Source: JALRBM01 sp966186595 (GTDB lineage Bacteria; Patescibacteriota; Saccharimonadia; Saccharimonadales; Saccharimonadaceae). Taken from it: 64,000 nt of DNA. Below the pieces are notes generated by a model. The model ran no database searches, was not told the DNA's origin, and was given only the letters and a program-made list of their open reading frames with translations. The position numbers were made by a program, and so were the translations under genes. Location of the stretch: NCBI GenBank assembly GCA_966186595.1, contig CBIFWO010000002.1, positions 1 to 64,000 on the forward strand. Reading direction: 5' to 3'. The first letter of the stretch is position 1, and the number at the start of each line of letters is the position of its first letter. Below, piece after piece: positions 53,314-60,775 of this stretch.

Positions 53314-54021
53314 TTATTCCTTTGGAAGCTCGATGCCGGCTTCTTTTAGGGCGCTGACAATTGCTTTGTCGAGTAGGTCTTGATCAATACCGCCATTCTG
53401 AGCGTAGATGTTGTCCATCTTTTTACCGTTTAGGAAGAAGGTTGGGGTGGAATTAACACCGACTTTCTTGCCAACAGCCTGATCGAAGTTGATCTTTTTG
53501 TTCACCTCCTGGCTAGCCAGGTCTGTTTTAAAGCGATCTACATTCAGGCCGAGCTCTTGAGCGTATGAGGCGAAGAAGTTGGTTCGCTCATTCGATGAGA
53601 GACTACCCCAAGTATTCTGTCCTTCGTACAATTTGTCGTGCATTTCCCAGTATTTTCCCTGGAGACCTGCCGCCTCAGCAGTAGCCGCCGCCGCACGAGC
53701 ATTAGGATGGATTGATGCTAGCGGGAAGTTACGGAAAACGAAGGCGATCTGGTTTTTGTATTTTTCGGTGACGGCTTTTACCGGCGCAAATGCCGCACCG
53801 CATCCCGGACATTGGAAATCGCCATATTCAACAAACATTACTTTGCTATCTGCTTTTCCAAAGGTATGATCACCTATATTGCCGGATTGCTCTGTCGCCT
53901 TCTGGATAGCATTCGTATCAACATTATCAACGTTTACCTTATCCTTTGAGGAGATATATACGAGTCCGGCCAGAAGAGCCACACAGATTGCCCCAAAAAT
54001 TATCCAAGTCTTTTTACTCAC
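53314..54021 (-). CDS. DsbA-like membrane-anchored thiol oxidoreductase
   Basis: A 235-residue extracytoplasmic thioredoxin-fold protein. It has an N-terminal membrane anchor (about 7-24), a linker, then the DsbA-type domain with active site CPGC (71-74 in YGDFQCPGCGAAF), a helical insertion and the cis-proline loop NSTPTFFLNG. It likely forms or isomerises disulfides in exported proteins. AAGGAG before GTG 54021 favours that start over TTG 54024. It is divergent from the graspetide precursor gene; TATAGT and a TTACTATAGTAA palindrome (54037-54048) lie in the shared region. Confidence 0.9.
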   Translation of the reverse strand: MSKKTWIIFGAICVALLAGLVYISSKDKVNVDNVDTNAIQKATEQSGNIGDHTFGKADSKVMFVEYGDFQCPGCGAAFAPVKAVTEKYKNQIAFVFRNFPLASIHPNARAAAATAEAAGLQGKYWEMHDKLYEGQNTWGSLSSNERTNFFASYAQELGLNVDRFKTDLASQEVNKKINFDQAVGKKVGVNSTPTFFLNGKKMDNIYAQNGGIDQDLLDKAIVSALKEAGIELPKE

Positions 54022-54118
54022 CAAAACTCCTTATGATTACTATAGTAAGTGTAAAATAAAGTGATTCATCAGGCAAGGGTGACGAGAAGGCTATCGAGAT
54101 TTGCAATGTATGTTATTC

Positions 54119-54124
54119 TATACT
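54119..54124 (+). promoter_or_regulatory. -10 box upstream of graspetide precursor
   Basis: TATACT 35 bases before ATG 54160. A GAGATT at 54096-54101 is spaced 17 bases upstream but is a poor -35. A ribosome binding site (GAAGGG) follows, so this gene has a leader, unlike many neighbours. Confidence 0.45.
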
Positions 54125-54159
54125 TTAAGTTAACACTTAGGATTTGAGAAGGGCTAAAT

Positions 54160-54384
54160 ATGGGCGAGCTACTGGGTGTGAGGGGCGAAGAGGGAGATTT
54201 GCAACCTGATGTCTCAGAATTGTGCATTAAAAGACCGAGAACAGTATTTGAAGCTCTCGGAAGAGAGGCACTTGCTAGCCCTGCAACGGCAGGAACGCAC
54301 ACTCTAATCCCTGATGGGTACACTGTAACGGGAACTGCGGAGAATATAGATTCTGACTATGCCTATCTTCAAGATGACGACTAA
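54160..54384 (+). CDS. Candidate graspetide (omega-ester RiPP) precursor peptide
   Basis: A 74-residue peptide directly before an MvdD-type ATP-grasp ligase (6-base gap). The leader is mostly polar, with a possible recognition helix (RPRTVFEALGREAL, 25-38). The C-terminal core alternates threonines T55, T57 and T59 (YTVTGTAE), followed by acids E61, D64, D66 (ENIDSDYAY) and a terminal DDD (72-74). Graspetide ligases join Thr/Ser hydroxyls or Lys to Asp/Glu side chains of exactly such cores. GAAGGG precedes ATG 54160. The peptide has no similarity I recognise to the microviridin leader PFFARFL. Its role as precursor is inferred from linkage and composition. Confidence 0.75.
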   Translation: MGELLGVRGEEGDLQPDVSELCIKRPRTVFEALGREALASPATAGTHTLIPDGYTVTGTAENIDSDYAYLQDDD

Positions 54385-54390
54385 CTAGTT

Positions 54391-55368
54391 ATGACTAAGC
54401 AAATATTCATTGCGTCTAATAGCCTTGATATCTCTCATGTTACTCCTGTTGCTGAATCGCTGACCAGAAACGGCTATGAGGTAGTCCGATACGATGCTGA
54501 TAAAGTTGCAATGGGAGAGAGGGCGCTTATCCTCGCCCTGAGCAATCAAAAAGATTTGACCATTGAATATGATGGTCACACATTACATCCCGAGGCGGTT
54601 GCTGCTGCATGGAACAGAAGACCCAATAGTTTTGGTCTTTTTACAGACACGGAAGACAAGGCAGCGCGTCTTTGCTTGGATAGAGAAGCGTCCGCGTCAC
54701 AACAGGCGCTCCTGGATCTGGTTCCTGACGATCGTTGGCTAAATTCGCCAGATGCTATGCGACGTGCGAGTCATAAATTGACACAGCTGGCGCTGGCACG
54801 ATCTATAGGATTTGAAATCCCAACCACAGTCACGAGTAATGAGTGTGAGGCAATCACCTCGGAATTAGAAGAAGGAAAAATTGTCTACAAGCCTTTTTAT
54901 GGAGAACTATACGAAGGCAATAACCTCAAACTGGTGTATACGACGGTTTTTGAGAATGATAAGAAGAATCCACCCCTAGAAGATTTGCAGCCCTACCCTG
55001 GCATCTGGCAAAATTATATAAAGAAAGCTCGCGAATGGCGACTAACAATTGTAGGCGATGAATGTTTTGACACGGAGGTTCATACGAGCCCTGACGCCAA
55101 AGATGACTGGCGACGGCATCAAATGACGCCTGCAGTGGAGTTTCGTAAAGGGGAATTTCCGATTGCCGAGAAGGAGAAGTGTTTTGAATTACTTGGTCGA
55201 GCAGGGCTTCGGTTCGGTACCTTCGATTTTATTGAGCGAGAGGATAGTTCTATGGTTTACCTAGAGATGAATCCTAACGGACAATATATCTGGCTCGAGG
55301 ATATTTTAGGGCTTCCCATTTCTCGGGCCGTAGGATCGGAGCTTCAAAGGATTGCGAATAGTAATTAA
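54391..55368 (+). CDS. MvdC/MvdD-family ATP-grasp peptide ligase (graspetide synthetase)
   Basis: A 325-residue ATP-grasp enzyme matching microviridin-type ester/amide ligases. Landmarks are AWNRRP (W74-x-RR), SHKLTQLALARSIGFEIPTT, ATP-binding K167 in YKPFYGELYEG, REWRLTIVG (214-222), DDWRRH (238-243), and the metal-binding LEMNPNGQYIWLED, with E292 and N294, followed by GLPISRAV. It is full length with all key positions kept. It would install macrolactone or macrolactam links in the peptide encoded just upstream. No ABC exporter or peptidase adjoins it, so export and leader removal must come from elsewhere. Confidence 0.88.
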   Translation: MTKQIFIASNSLDISHVTPVAESLTRNGYEVVRYDADKVAMGERALILALSNQKDLTIEYDGHTLHPEAVAAAWNRRPNSFGLFTDTEDKAARLCLDREASASQQALLDLVPDDRWLNSPDAMRRASHKLTQLALARSIGFEIPTTVTSNECEAITSELEEGKIVYKPFYGELYEGNNLKLVYTTVFENDKKNPPLEDLQPYPGIWQNYIKKAREWRLTIVGDECFDTEVHTSPDAKDDWRRHQMTPAVEFRKGEFPIAEKEKCFELLGRAGLRFGTFDFIEREDSSMVYLEMNPNGQYIWLEDILGLPISRAVGSELQRIANSN

Positions 55369-55378
55369 CGATCTAAGG

Positions 55379-55384
55379 TACAAT
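55379..55384 (+). promoter_or_regulatory. -10 box, leaderless promoter of CBS-domain gene
   Basis: TACAAT, seven bases before ATG 55392. It overlaps the alternative ATG 55383, which argues against that start. Confidence 0.45.
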
Positions 55385-55391
55385 GGTGGAT

Positions 55392-56408
55392 ATGATGACG
55401 GTAATGGTAGTTCTATGTATTGTGGTGTTTGCACTTCTGATTATGGTGAGCGGCGTGAAACCACTTCGCAGTCCCATCAGCCAGTTTGAAATAAAGCGGC
55501 GGATGACCGAAGGCGATAAGAGCGCTCTGGTGGAGGAACGTAGAGAGCGGCTTCTAGGCGATATTTTATCGTTGCAACGGGTTCTTGCTGCGCTGCTTTT
55601 GGTAATTTTTGCCGCGCTGAGCGTTGTAACCTTTGGGTGGTTCCTAGGAATAATTATCTCAGCAGCAGTAGCCCTTGAGTATGCGGCTATTGCAAGGCTA
55701 CATTTTCTTCACAACCAGTTGCAAAAATTATACATTCAGCATGAACACAGCATTCTACACTTTGTCGAGAAATTCTCGGGTGTGATTCGCTTTGTGCGAA
55801 ACGTTGCTCCAGAACAATCGGACATTCGTGTCGATTCTCGCGAGGAACTCCTTCATGTTGTCGAGATGTCTGGTAGCATTCTTTCTCAGGATGAGAAAAA
55901 GCTTCTTGAGCATGGCCTCAGGTTTGACGAGCGTTTAGTAAGTGAAATCATGACACCCCGTGGTGTTATCGATAGTATTAGCAAAAGAGAAATGCTGGGT
56001 CCCTTGGTGCTGGACGACTTGCATAAAACGGGCCATAGCCGCTTTCCTGTCACTGATGGCGACATTGACCATGTAGTGGGGATGTTGCACGTTAAGGATC
56101 TCCTCACGATCGATAGCAAGCGAAAATCTACCACGGTTGAAAAAGCGATGGAGCCTCGTGTCTTTTACATTCGCCAGGATCAAACACTTGGTCATGCGCT
56201 GGCCGCCTTTCTTCGTACGCATCACCATCTATTTGTCGTGGTGAATGAATTTCGTGAAACGGTGGGCCTGCTTAGTCTTGAGGATGTGATCGAAGCGCTT
56301 TTGGGAAGAAAGATTGTCGATGAGTTTGACCTCCACGATGATCTCCGAGCCGTTGCAATGCGCAACCTCCGTGGTAATAATCATCCCGAAAAGCACGAAG
56401 ACGTCTAG
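55392..56408 (+). CDS. CNNM/CorC-like CBS-domain membrane protein
   Basis: A 338-residue protein with about three N-terminal helices (DUF21-like but short), then a CBS pair starting at EIMTPRGVIDSISKRE and FPVTDGDIDHVVGMLHVKDLL, with the second CBS at VFYIRQDQTLGHALAAF and ending DVIEALLGRKIVDEFD. The C-terminal CorC_HlyC domain is absent. Family members act in Mg2+ or Na+/Mg2+ handling. ATG 55392 is chosen because TACAAT ends seven bases before it. It follows the ATP-grasp gene but has its own promoter. Confidence 0.85.
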   Translation: MMTVMVVLCIVVFALLIMVSGVKPLRSPISQFEIKRRMTEGDKSALVEERRERLLGDILSLQRVLAALLLVIFAALSVVTFGWFLGIIISAAVALEYAAIARLHFLHNQLQKLYIQHEHSILHFVEKFSGVIRFVRNVAPEQSDIRVDSREELLHVVEMSGSILSQDEKKLLEHGLRFDERLVSEIMTPRGVIDSISKREMLGPLVLDDLHKTGHSRFPVTDGDIDHVVGMLHVKDLLTIDSKRKSTTVEKAMEPRVFYIRQDQTLGHALAAFLRTHHHLFVVVNEFRETVGLLSLEDVIEALLGRKIVDEFDLHDDLRAVAMRNLRGNNHPEKHEDV

Positions 56409-56477
56409 CGCCATCGCTCTAACAGTGGTAAAATATCGCTAATGACAGGTTGGCGAGCAAATAGCGATAGCAATCCA

Positions 56478-56517
56478 TGGGTCGGCTAAAAACCGGCGGA
56501 TTTTTAGCAGTCGACCC
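56478..56517 (+). promoter_or_regulatory. Long stem-loop in aspS leader
   Basis: TGGGTCG-GCTAAAAA (56478-56492) pairs with TTTTTAGC (56501-56508) and CGACCCA (56511-56517, with a short bulge) around an eight-base loop. It lies about 40 bases before the aspS start and lacks a following T-run. No T-box antiterminator consensus is seen. It could be a regulatory RNA element. Confidence 0.5.
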
Positions 56518-56558
56518 ACCCTCAAGCCACAAACTACCATCGTAACAAGGAAATTATC

Positions 56559-58301
56559 ATGACCCGAACATTAGTCAAAGAACTCTCTTCACATGTTGGC
56601 CAAACCGTCACTGTGAGCGGCTGGGTAAATGCTCGCCGTGACCACGGAGGTCTTATTTTTATTGATCTTCGCGACCACAGCGGTCTTATTCAGATTGTTG
56701 TACAGCCCGAAAGCACCGATGCGTTTACACTAGCGGAACACATTCGTGATGAATTTGTTGTATCTGTGGAGGGGAATGTCAGGGAGCGGGAAGAAGGTCT
56801 CAAAAACCCAAATCTTCCGATGGGGAGCATCGAGATTGAAGCCATGGCCATCCGTGTCCTTAATCGTTCTGAACCGCTGCCGATCCCCATCCAGCCCGAA
56901 GCGCCGCAGGCAAGTGAGGAACTGCGCCTGAAATATCGCTACCTCGATCTTCGTCGTGCCAAGATGCAAGAGACGCTCAAGAAACGGTCGGAATATTACA
57001 AGGTGATGCGCGCTTACATGGACGAACATGAATTTGTCGAAATCGCGACGCCCATTCTGGCCAATTCAAGCCCTGAAGGTGCGCGTGACTTTCTGATTCC
57101 ATCTCGTCTGCACGAAGGAAAGTTTTATGCGCTTCCTCAGGCGCCTCAGCAGTTCAAGCAACTGTTGATGGTGGGCGGGGTGCCGCGCTATTACCAAATT
57201 GCGGCGTGTTTCCGCGACGAAGACCCTCGCGCCGATCGTCTGTACGGCGAATTTTACCAACTTGACCTTGAAATGTCATTTGTTGAAGATGGTGAAGTTG
57301 TTCGCCAAACGATGGAGCCGCTCATCAAGAAACTTGTCACCGATTTTGCCGGGAAGGAGCTTCTGACGCCGGATGTTCCCAGGATTCCTTACAGAGAAGC
57401 AATGGAGCGATTTGGTTCTGACAAGCCTGACCTTCGCTATGAGATGGAGCTCGTAGATCTCTCTGGTGAGCTAAAAGGTACTGAATTTGGTGTATTTAAA
57501 AACGCCCAGTGTGTCAAAGCAATCTGTGTAAAGGGCGGCAGCGAACTGAGCCGTTCTCAAATCGATGGCTTCACTGAGATTGCTAAAAGCGAAGGAGCTG
57601 GCGGGCTGGCATATTTGACATATGAAAACGGAGAAGTGAAATCTCCAATTGCCAAATTCCTCTCTGGCGAAGAGCTGGAGGCTATTCGGATAAAAATGAA
57701 CGCCAAAGATGGCGATGCAGTCTTCTTTGGCGCTGATCAGCGATCAGTGGTAAATAAAGTCTTAGGCCGTCTCCGTACAGAATTTGCCGATCACTTTGGC
57801 TTGAAGGACCCGAACAAAGTTGCACTGGCTTGGATCGTCGATTTTCCATTTTACGAGTGGGACGAAAAAACCAAGAGCATTGATTTTGGCCACAATCCAT
57901 TCTCGATGCCAAAAGGTGGCTTGGAAGCATTGGAAAACGGTGACAAGTTAGAGATCATGGCTGATCAATATGATATGGTCATGAACGGATACGAAATTTG
58001 TTCTGGTGCAGTCCGAAACCACAATCCAGAGGTGATGTATGCTGCATTCGGCGTACTTGGTTATGGCCATGAATATGTCGATAGCCGATTTGGGGCCATG
58101 GTGAACGCTTTCAAATACGGTGCACCGCCGCACGCTGGTTGTGCCTTTGGTATTGACCGTATGTTCATGGTGCTCATTGGCGAAGATAACATTCGCGAAG
58201 CAGTGGCCTTTCCAAAGAATGGCTCTGGTGTTGATGTCATGATGAACTCTCCGAGTACTGTCGATCAGGCGCAGCTCCGGGATCTTGGCCTTAAGGCTTG
58301 A
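56559..58301 (+). CDS. aspS: Aspartyl-tRNA synthetase
   Basis: A 580-residue class II synthetase of the bacterial type. The N-terminal OB-fold anticodon-binding domain is VTVSGWVNARRDHGGLIFIDLRD (quoted in part). Motif 1 lies near RAYMDEHEFVEIATPIL, motif 2 at CFRDEDPRADR with FYQLDLEMSF, a GAD-like insertion in the middle, and motif 3 at GCAFGIDRMFMVLIG. AAGGAAATTATC precedes ATG 56559. The leader contains a long stem-loop. No gatCAB or asnS gene is visible here, so whether it also charges tRNA-Asn is unknown. Confidence 0.97.
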   Translation: MTRTLVKELSSHVGQTVTVSGWVNARRDHGGLIFIDLRDHSGLIQIVVQPESTDAFTLAEHIRDEFVVSVEGNVREREEGLKNPNLPMGSIEIEAMAIRVLNRSEPLPIPIQPEAPQASEELRLKYRYLDLRRAKMQETLKKRSEYYKVMRAYMDEHEFVEIATPILANSSPEGARDFLIPSRLHEGKFYALPQAPQQFKQLLMVGGVPRYYQIAACFRDEDPRADRLYGEFYQLDLEMSFVEDGEVVRQTMEPLIKKLVTDFAGKELLTPDVPRIPYREAMERFGSDKPDLRYEMELVDLSGELKGTEFGVFKNAQCVKAICVKGGSELSRSQIDGFTEIAKSEGAGGLAYLTYENGEVKSPIAKFLSGEELEAIRIKMNAKDGDAVFFGADQRSVVNKVLGRLRTEFADHFGLKDPNKVALAWIVDFPFYEWDEKTKSIDFGHNPFSMPKGGLEALENGDKLEIMADQYDMVMNGYEICSGAVRNHNPEVMYAAFGVLGYGHEYVDSRFGAMVNAFKYGAPPHAGCAFGIDRMFMVLIGEDNIREAVAFPKNGSGVDVMMNSPSTVDQAQLRDLGLKA

Positions 58302-58370
58302 CATTATATAAAAAATCTCTATAGTAGTAATACTTTGGTAATCTCTCAGGGTTGCCATAGTCTTATTTTC

Positions 58371-58387
58371 TAAGAGCCGGCTCTTAT
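58371..58387. repeat. Perfect palindrome in exonuclease leader
   Basis: The 14-bp AAGAGCCGGCTCTT is self-complementary. It lies between aspS and the DnaQ-like gene, about 30 bases before the ATG, and may be a protein-binding site. Confidence 0.4.
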
Positions 58388-58417
58388 CAGTAAATCTTAC
58401 TTATAGGAGTTTTAAGA

Positions 58418-59047
58418 ATGTCTAAAAATTTTGAAACCAAGCAAGCCCTGTGGAATGCAGGGCGGGAGATCGTCGTCGCAGCGCCACAAGCCTTCATCGA
58501 CGTTGATGTGGAGGCGGATGGTATCGCTGGCTATGGATCGATGCTTTCCATTGGTGCAGCAAGTCCGACAGGCGAAACGTATTATAGTGAAATTCGTCCT
58601 TCAACCGAATTATTCTTGCCTGGTAACCGCAAGTTTTGCGAACAGCACGGACTAGAGCGTGATCGCCTTATGGACGAGGCCCCTGACCTGAATAAGGTGA
58701 TGGGTGAATTCTATGAGTGGACCGAGGACATCAAGAAAGAGTGTGGCAAGCGGGCGGTTTTCACCGCATTTAATGGTGGCTTCGACTGGGCGCATACGGA
58801 CCTTTATTTTGCAAAGGCCGGATTCAAGAATCCGTACGGCATTGCACCGTTCGATATAAAATCGCTCGCCATTGCTCTTCATGAGGAGTGGAACTGGTCA
58901 AAGACGAACAAGAATGAATTGCCGCCAGAAATTGTGCCAGAGGAGGAGTTTACCCATCATGCACTTGAGGATGCACTATATCAGCAAAAACTTCATTTTG
59001 GCATGGCTGCCCTTCTTGGAGCGAAGCATAATGTTACTATGGAATAG
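58418..59047 (+). CDS. DnaQ-like 3'-5' exonuclease family protein
   Basis: A 209-residue RNase-H-fold protein with the DEDDh pattern: motif I is FIDVDVEADG (Asp and Glu), motif II is AFNGGFDWAHTD, and motif III is HHALEDALYQ (His and Asp). It lacks polymerase or BRCT domains, so it is a free-standing exonuclease of the RNase T/epsilon group acting on DNA or RNA ends. GGAGTTTTAAG precedes ATG 58418. The zinc-finger mini-gene 25 bases downstream may share its transcript. Confidence 0.82.
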   Translation: MSKNFETKQALWNAGREIVVAAPQAFIDVDVEADGIAGYGSMLSIGAASPTGETYYSEIRPSTELFLPGNRKFCEQHGLERDRLMDEAPDLNKVMGEFYEWTEDIKKECGKRAVFTAFNGGFDWAHTDLYFAKAGFKNPYGIAPFDIKSLAIALHEEWNWSKTNKNELPPEIVPEEEFTHHALEDALYQQKLHFGMAALLGAKHNVTME

Positions 59048-59072
59048 TTAGCGCAAGATCCGGGAGGTGATT

Positions 59073-59243
59073 ATGGCCGAGGATGACGACACGGTTCCGT
59101 GTCCCTTCTGCTCGGCACAGGGAACGATCTCATGTCCGTTCTGTAGTGGGGCTGGTTGTGTCCTATGTGAACAGGAAGGTAAGGTGAATTGCCCGGCCAG
59201 GGTAGCGGGAAGTTGCCTAGGGGCTAGCAATATCAATGTCTAG
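59073..59243 (+). CDS. 56-residue DnaJ-type zinc-finger mini-protein
   Basis: GGGAGGTGA precedes ATG 59073 at ideal distance. The product carries CPFCSAQG, CPFCSGAG, CVLCEQEG and later single cysteines, i.e. DnaJ-like C-x-x-C-x-G-x-G units, so it should bind one or two zinc ions. It has an acidic start (MAEDDD). It follows the exonuclease gene and precedes a GC-rich hairpin (59281-59310). Function unknown; DnaJ-type fingers usually mediate protein contacts. Confidence 0.7.
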   Translation: MAEDDDTVPCPFCSAQGTISCPFCSGAGCVLCEQEGKVNCPARVAGSCLGASNINV

Positions 59244-59280
59244 TAGCTCCACGGGACCCGTTGCTATCTAGCGGCTAATC

Positions 59281-59310
59281 CGCCAGCCCTCTGCTTAGGG
59301 AGGGTTGGCG
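59281..59310 (+). terminator. GC-rich hairpin after zinc-finger mini-gene
   Basis: CGCCAGCCCTC and GAGGGTTGGCG arms (G-T allowed) pair around a short loop and are followed by GGACTTT. It is a plausible but weak-tract terminator. Confidence 0.55.
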
Positions 59311-59436
59311 GGACTTTCATGTAGGTTGCCCCAAGCGGTATTATAAAGCTATTGCTTAAATGTCAAAAAAATGCTAATATAACAATTGTTGTTATCACTA
59401 ACACAAACATCAAACCCCTCAGACTTTATAACAGGC

Positions 59437-59442
59437 TATAAT
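59437..59442 (+). promoter_or_regulatory. -10 box upstream of small membrane protein operon
   Basis: TATAAT 32 bases before GTG 59475. A TAACAATTGTTGTTA inverted repeat (near 59378-59396) lies just upstream and may be an operator. Confidence 0.5.
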
Positions 59443-59474
59443 AGATAGGGGACATAACACGAAAGGAGAAGCCA

Positions 59475-59687
59475 GTGGATACAAATGTTGTTATCACACT
59501 GCTTACGGTCACAGTGGTACTTTTATCACTCGTAATCGTTGCGCTTTTAGCCGTCGTTACCGTGGTACTACTCAAAATTAATCGAGTACTACGAAACATC
59601 GAGGCTATCTCGCAAAATATCGCTTCGGCATCCGATTGGTTGTCGCCAGTGAAACTGATTCATCATATTAGTAAGCTATTTCGTTAA
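59475..59687 (+). CDS. 70-residue single-helix membrane protein
   Basis: One long hydrophobic helix (about residues 5-38) followed by a polar helical tail (INRVLRNIEAISQNIASASD). AAAGGAGAAGCC precedes GTG 59475. It resembles DUF948/YtxG-like small envelope proteins that accompany YtxH genes, and the next gene is YtxH-like. Probably a general-stress envelope pair. Confidence 0.68.
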   Translation: MDTNVVITLLTVTVVLLSLVIVALLAVVTVVLLKINRVLRNIEAISQNIASASDWLSPVKLIHHISKLFR

Positions 59688-59705
59688 TAGAAAAGGAGAA
59701 TGGAT

Positions 59706-60098
59706 ATGAGTAACCGAGCCGTTCACGTTATTGCAGCCGCAGCCATTGGGTTTGTCGCAGGTATCCTGCTAGCACCAAAAAGTGGTGAAGAGACCAGGAA
59801 AGATATTAAAGATAAAGCTCGTGAAGCTAAAGATTACGCTGACGAGAAGGTCGAGCAGGTCAAGGCTGCCGCCAAAGACGCCAGCGTGAGCCTCCGCGAA
59901 GGGGCGGGACATGTTGGCGACGAAGCAAATCGCTTTGCCAAAAGTGCCAAAGGTTCCGCATCACGCGTTGCTGCAGACGTTTCGGAAGAAGCATCCAAAT
60001 TGAGCAGCGAAGCGAAGACACGTGCTGCCCGCGTCGCTGATGAAGCAAAACGAACTGCTAGTCGTGTTCAGAAGGATGCCGAAAAGCACCTTCGTTAA
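59706..60098 (+). CDS. YtxH-like general-stress protein
   Basis: A 130-residue protein. The N-terminal helix AAAAIGFVAGILLAPKSGEETR is the YtxH signature (quoted in two parts: AAAAIGFVAGILLAPK and SGEETR). It is followed by a long Ala/Lys/Glu/Asp-rich amphipathic helix with 11-residue-like repeats (KAREAKDYADEK, KAAAKDASVS, SRVAADVSEEA), reminiscent of LEA/apolipoprotein helices. ATG 59706 is preferred, since GGAG is too close to ATG 59700. A strong terminator follows. Confidence 0.82.
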   Translation: MSNRAVHVIAAAAIGFVAGILLAPKSGEETRKDIKDKAREAKDYADEKVEQVKAAAKDASVSLREGAGHVGDEANRFAKSAKGSASRVAADVSEEASKLSSEAKTRAARVADEAKRTASRVQKDAEKHLR

Positions 60099-60113
60099 AG
60101 TGAACTAATAAAG

Positions 60114-60139
60114 ATAGCCGCATGATTGCGGCTATTTTT
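60114..60139 (+). terminator. Rho-independent terminator after ytxH-like gene
   Basis: ATAGCCGCA (60114-60122) and TGCGGCTAT (60127-60135) with loop TGAT and a T-run. Confidence 0.88.
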
Positions 60140-60145
60140 AATGGG

Positions 60146-60775
60146 TTAAATTTCTAAAGGCTCAACGAAACGAACATATTCGATATCATTCTGCTTTGCG
60201 GCTCCACCAATAATTGTGTCGGCTATTGTTTTTCCGGCGTCGGAAAGGATAGCATCATGGGTTGGGAAAGCCAGCCGCGGACGAACGGTGAGGAGGAAAT
60301 CTATCGCTTCGCCAGCCTTCATCCACGGAGCGGCGACTGGAAGAGCGAGTGTGTCGACTGATGCACCGGGCAGACTAAATGAATCGCCAGGATAGTAGAG
60401 GAGGTCATTAATCATCACGCCTAGATTGGCAATCTTGGGGATGGATTGATGAATTAGGGCATGTTCGCCGCCATGAAAGGCAAAGCGAAACGGGCCAATC
60501 TCGACTGTTTCGCCAGCAGTGACGGGTCGTGTCCGAAATGTCTCGATTCTCGCCACGACTGATTCATGGCCAAGAATAGTTGCGTCCGGATTTTTATCGA
60601 TAATGGAGGCGATCTGCTCTTGATCGAAATGATCAAAATGTTCATGAGTGATGATGATGGCGACAACATTTCCCGGGGCGATAAAATCAGTGCTGAAGCC
60701 TCCTGGATCGACCACAACTAATTGATGATCTTCTTCAGCGGTAAAACAGGCATGTTCATATTTTACAAGTTTCAC
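60146..60775 (-). CDS. MBL-fold metal-dependent hydrolase (UlaG-like)
   Basis: A 209-residue metallo-beta-lactamase-fold protein. The metal motif is THEHFDHFD (H-x-H-x-D-H), with later histidines in GHESV, FHGGEHA and PTHD. It belongs to the L-ascorbate-6-phosphate lactonase-like group without evidence for that substrate. It overlaps the msrA stop by 4 bases and is therefore translationally coupled to msrA. Confidence 0.87.
   Translation of the reverse strand: MKLVKYEHACFTAEEDHQLVVVDPGGFSTDFIAPGNVVAIIITHEHFDHFDQEQIASIIDKNPDATILGHESVVARIETFRTRPVTAGETVEIGPFRFAFHGGEHALIHQSIPKIANLGVMINDLLYYPGDSFSLPGASVDTLALPVAAPWMKAGEAIDFLLTVRPRLAFPTHDAILSDAGKTIADTIIGGAAKQNDIEYVRFVEPLEI

Noticed and set aside
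56409..56558. T-box riboswitch before aspS
   Set aside because: No specifier loop or antiterminator consensus and no terminator T-run; only a plain stem-loop is visible.
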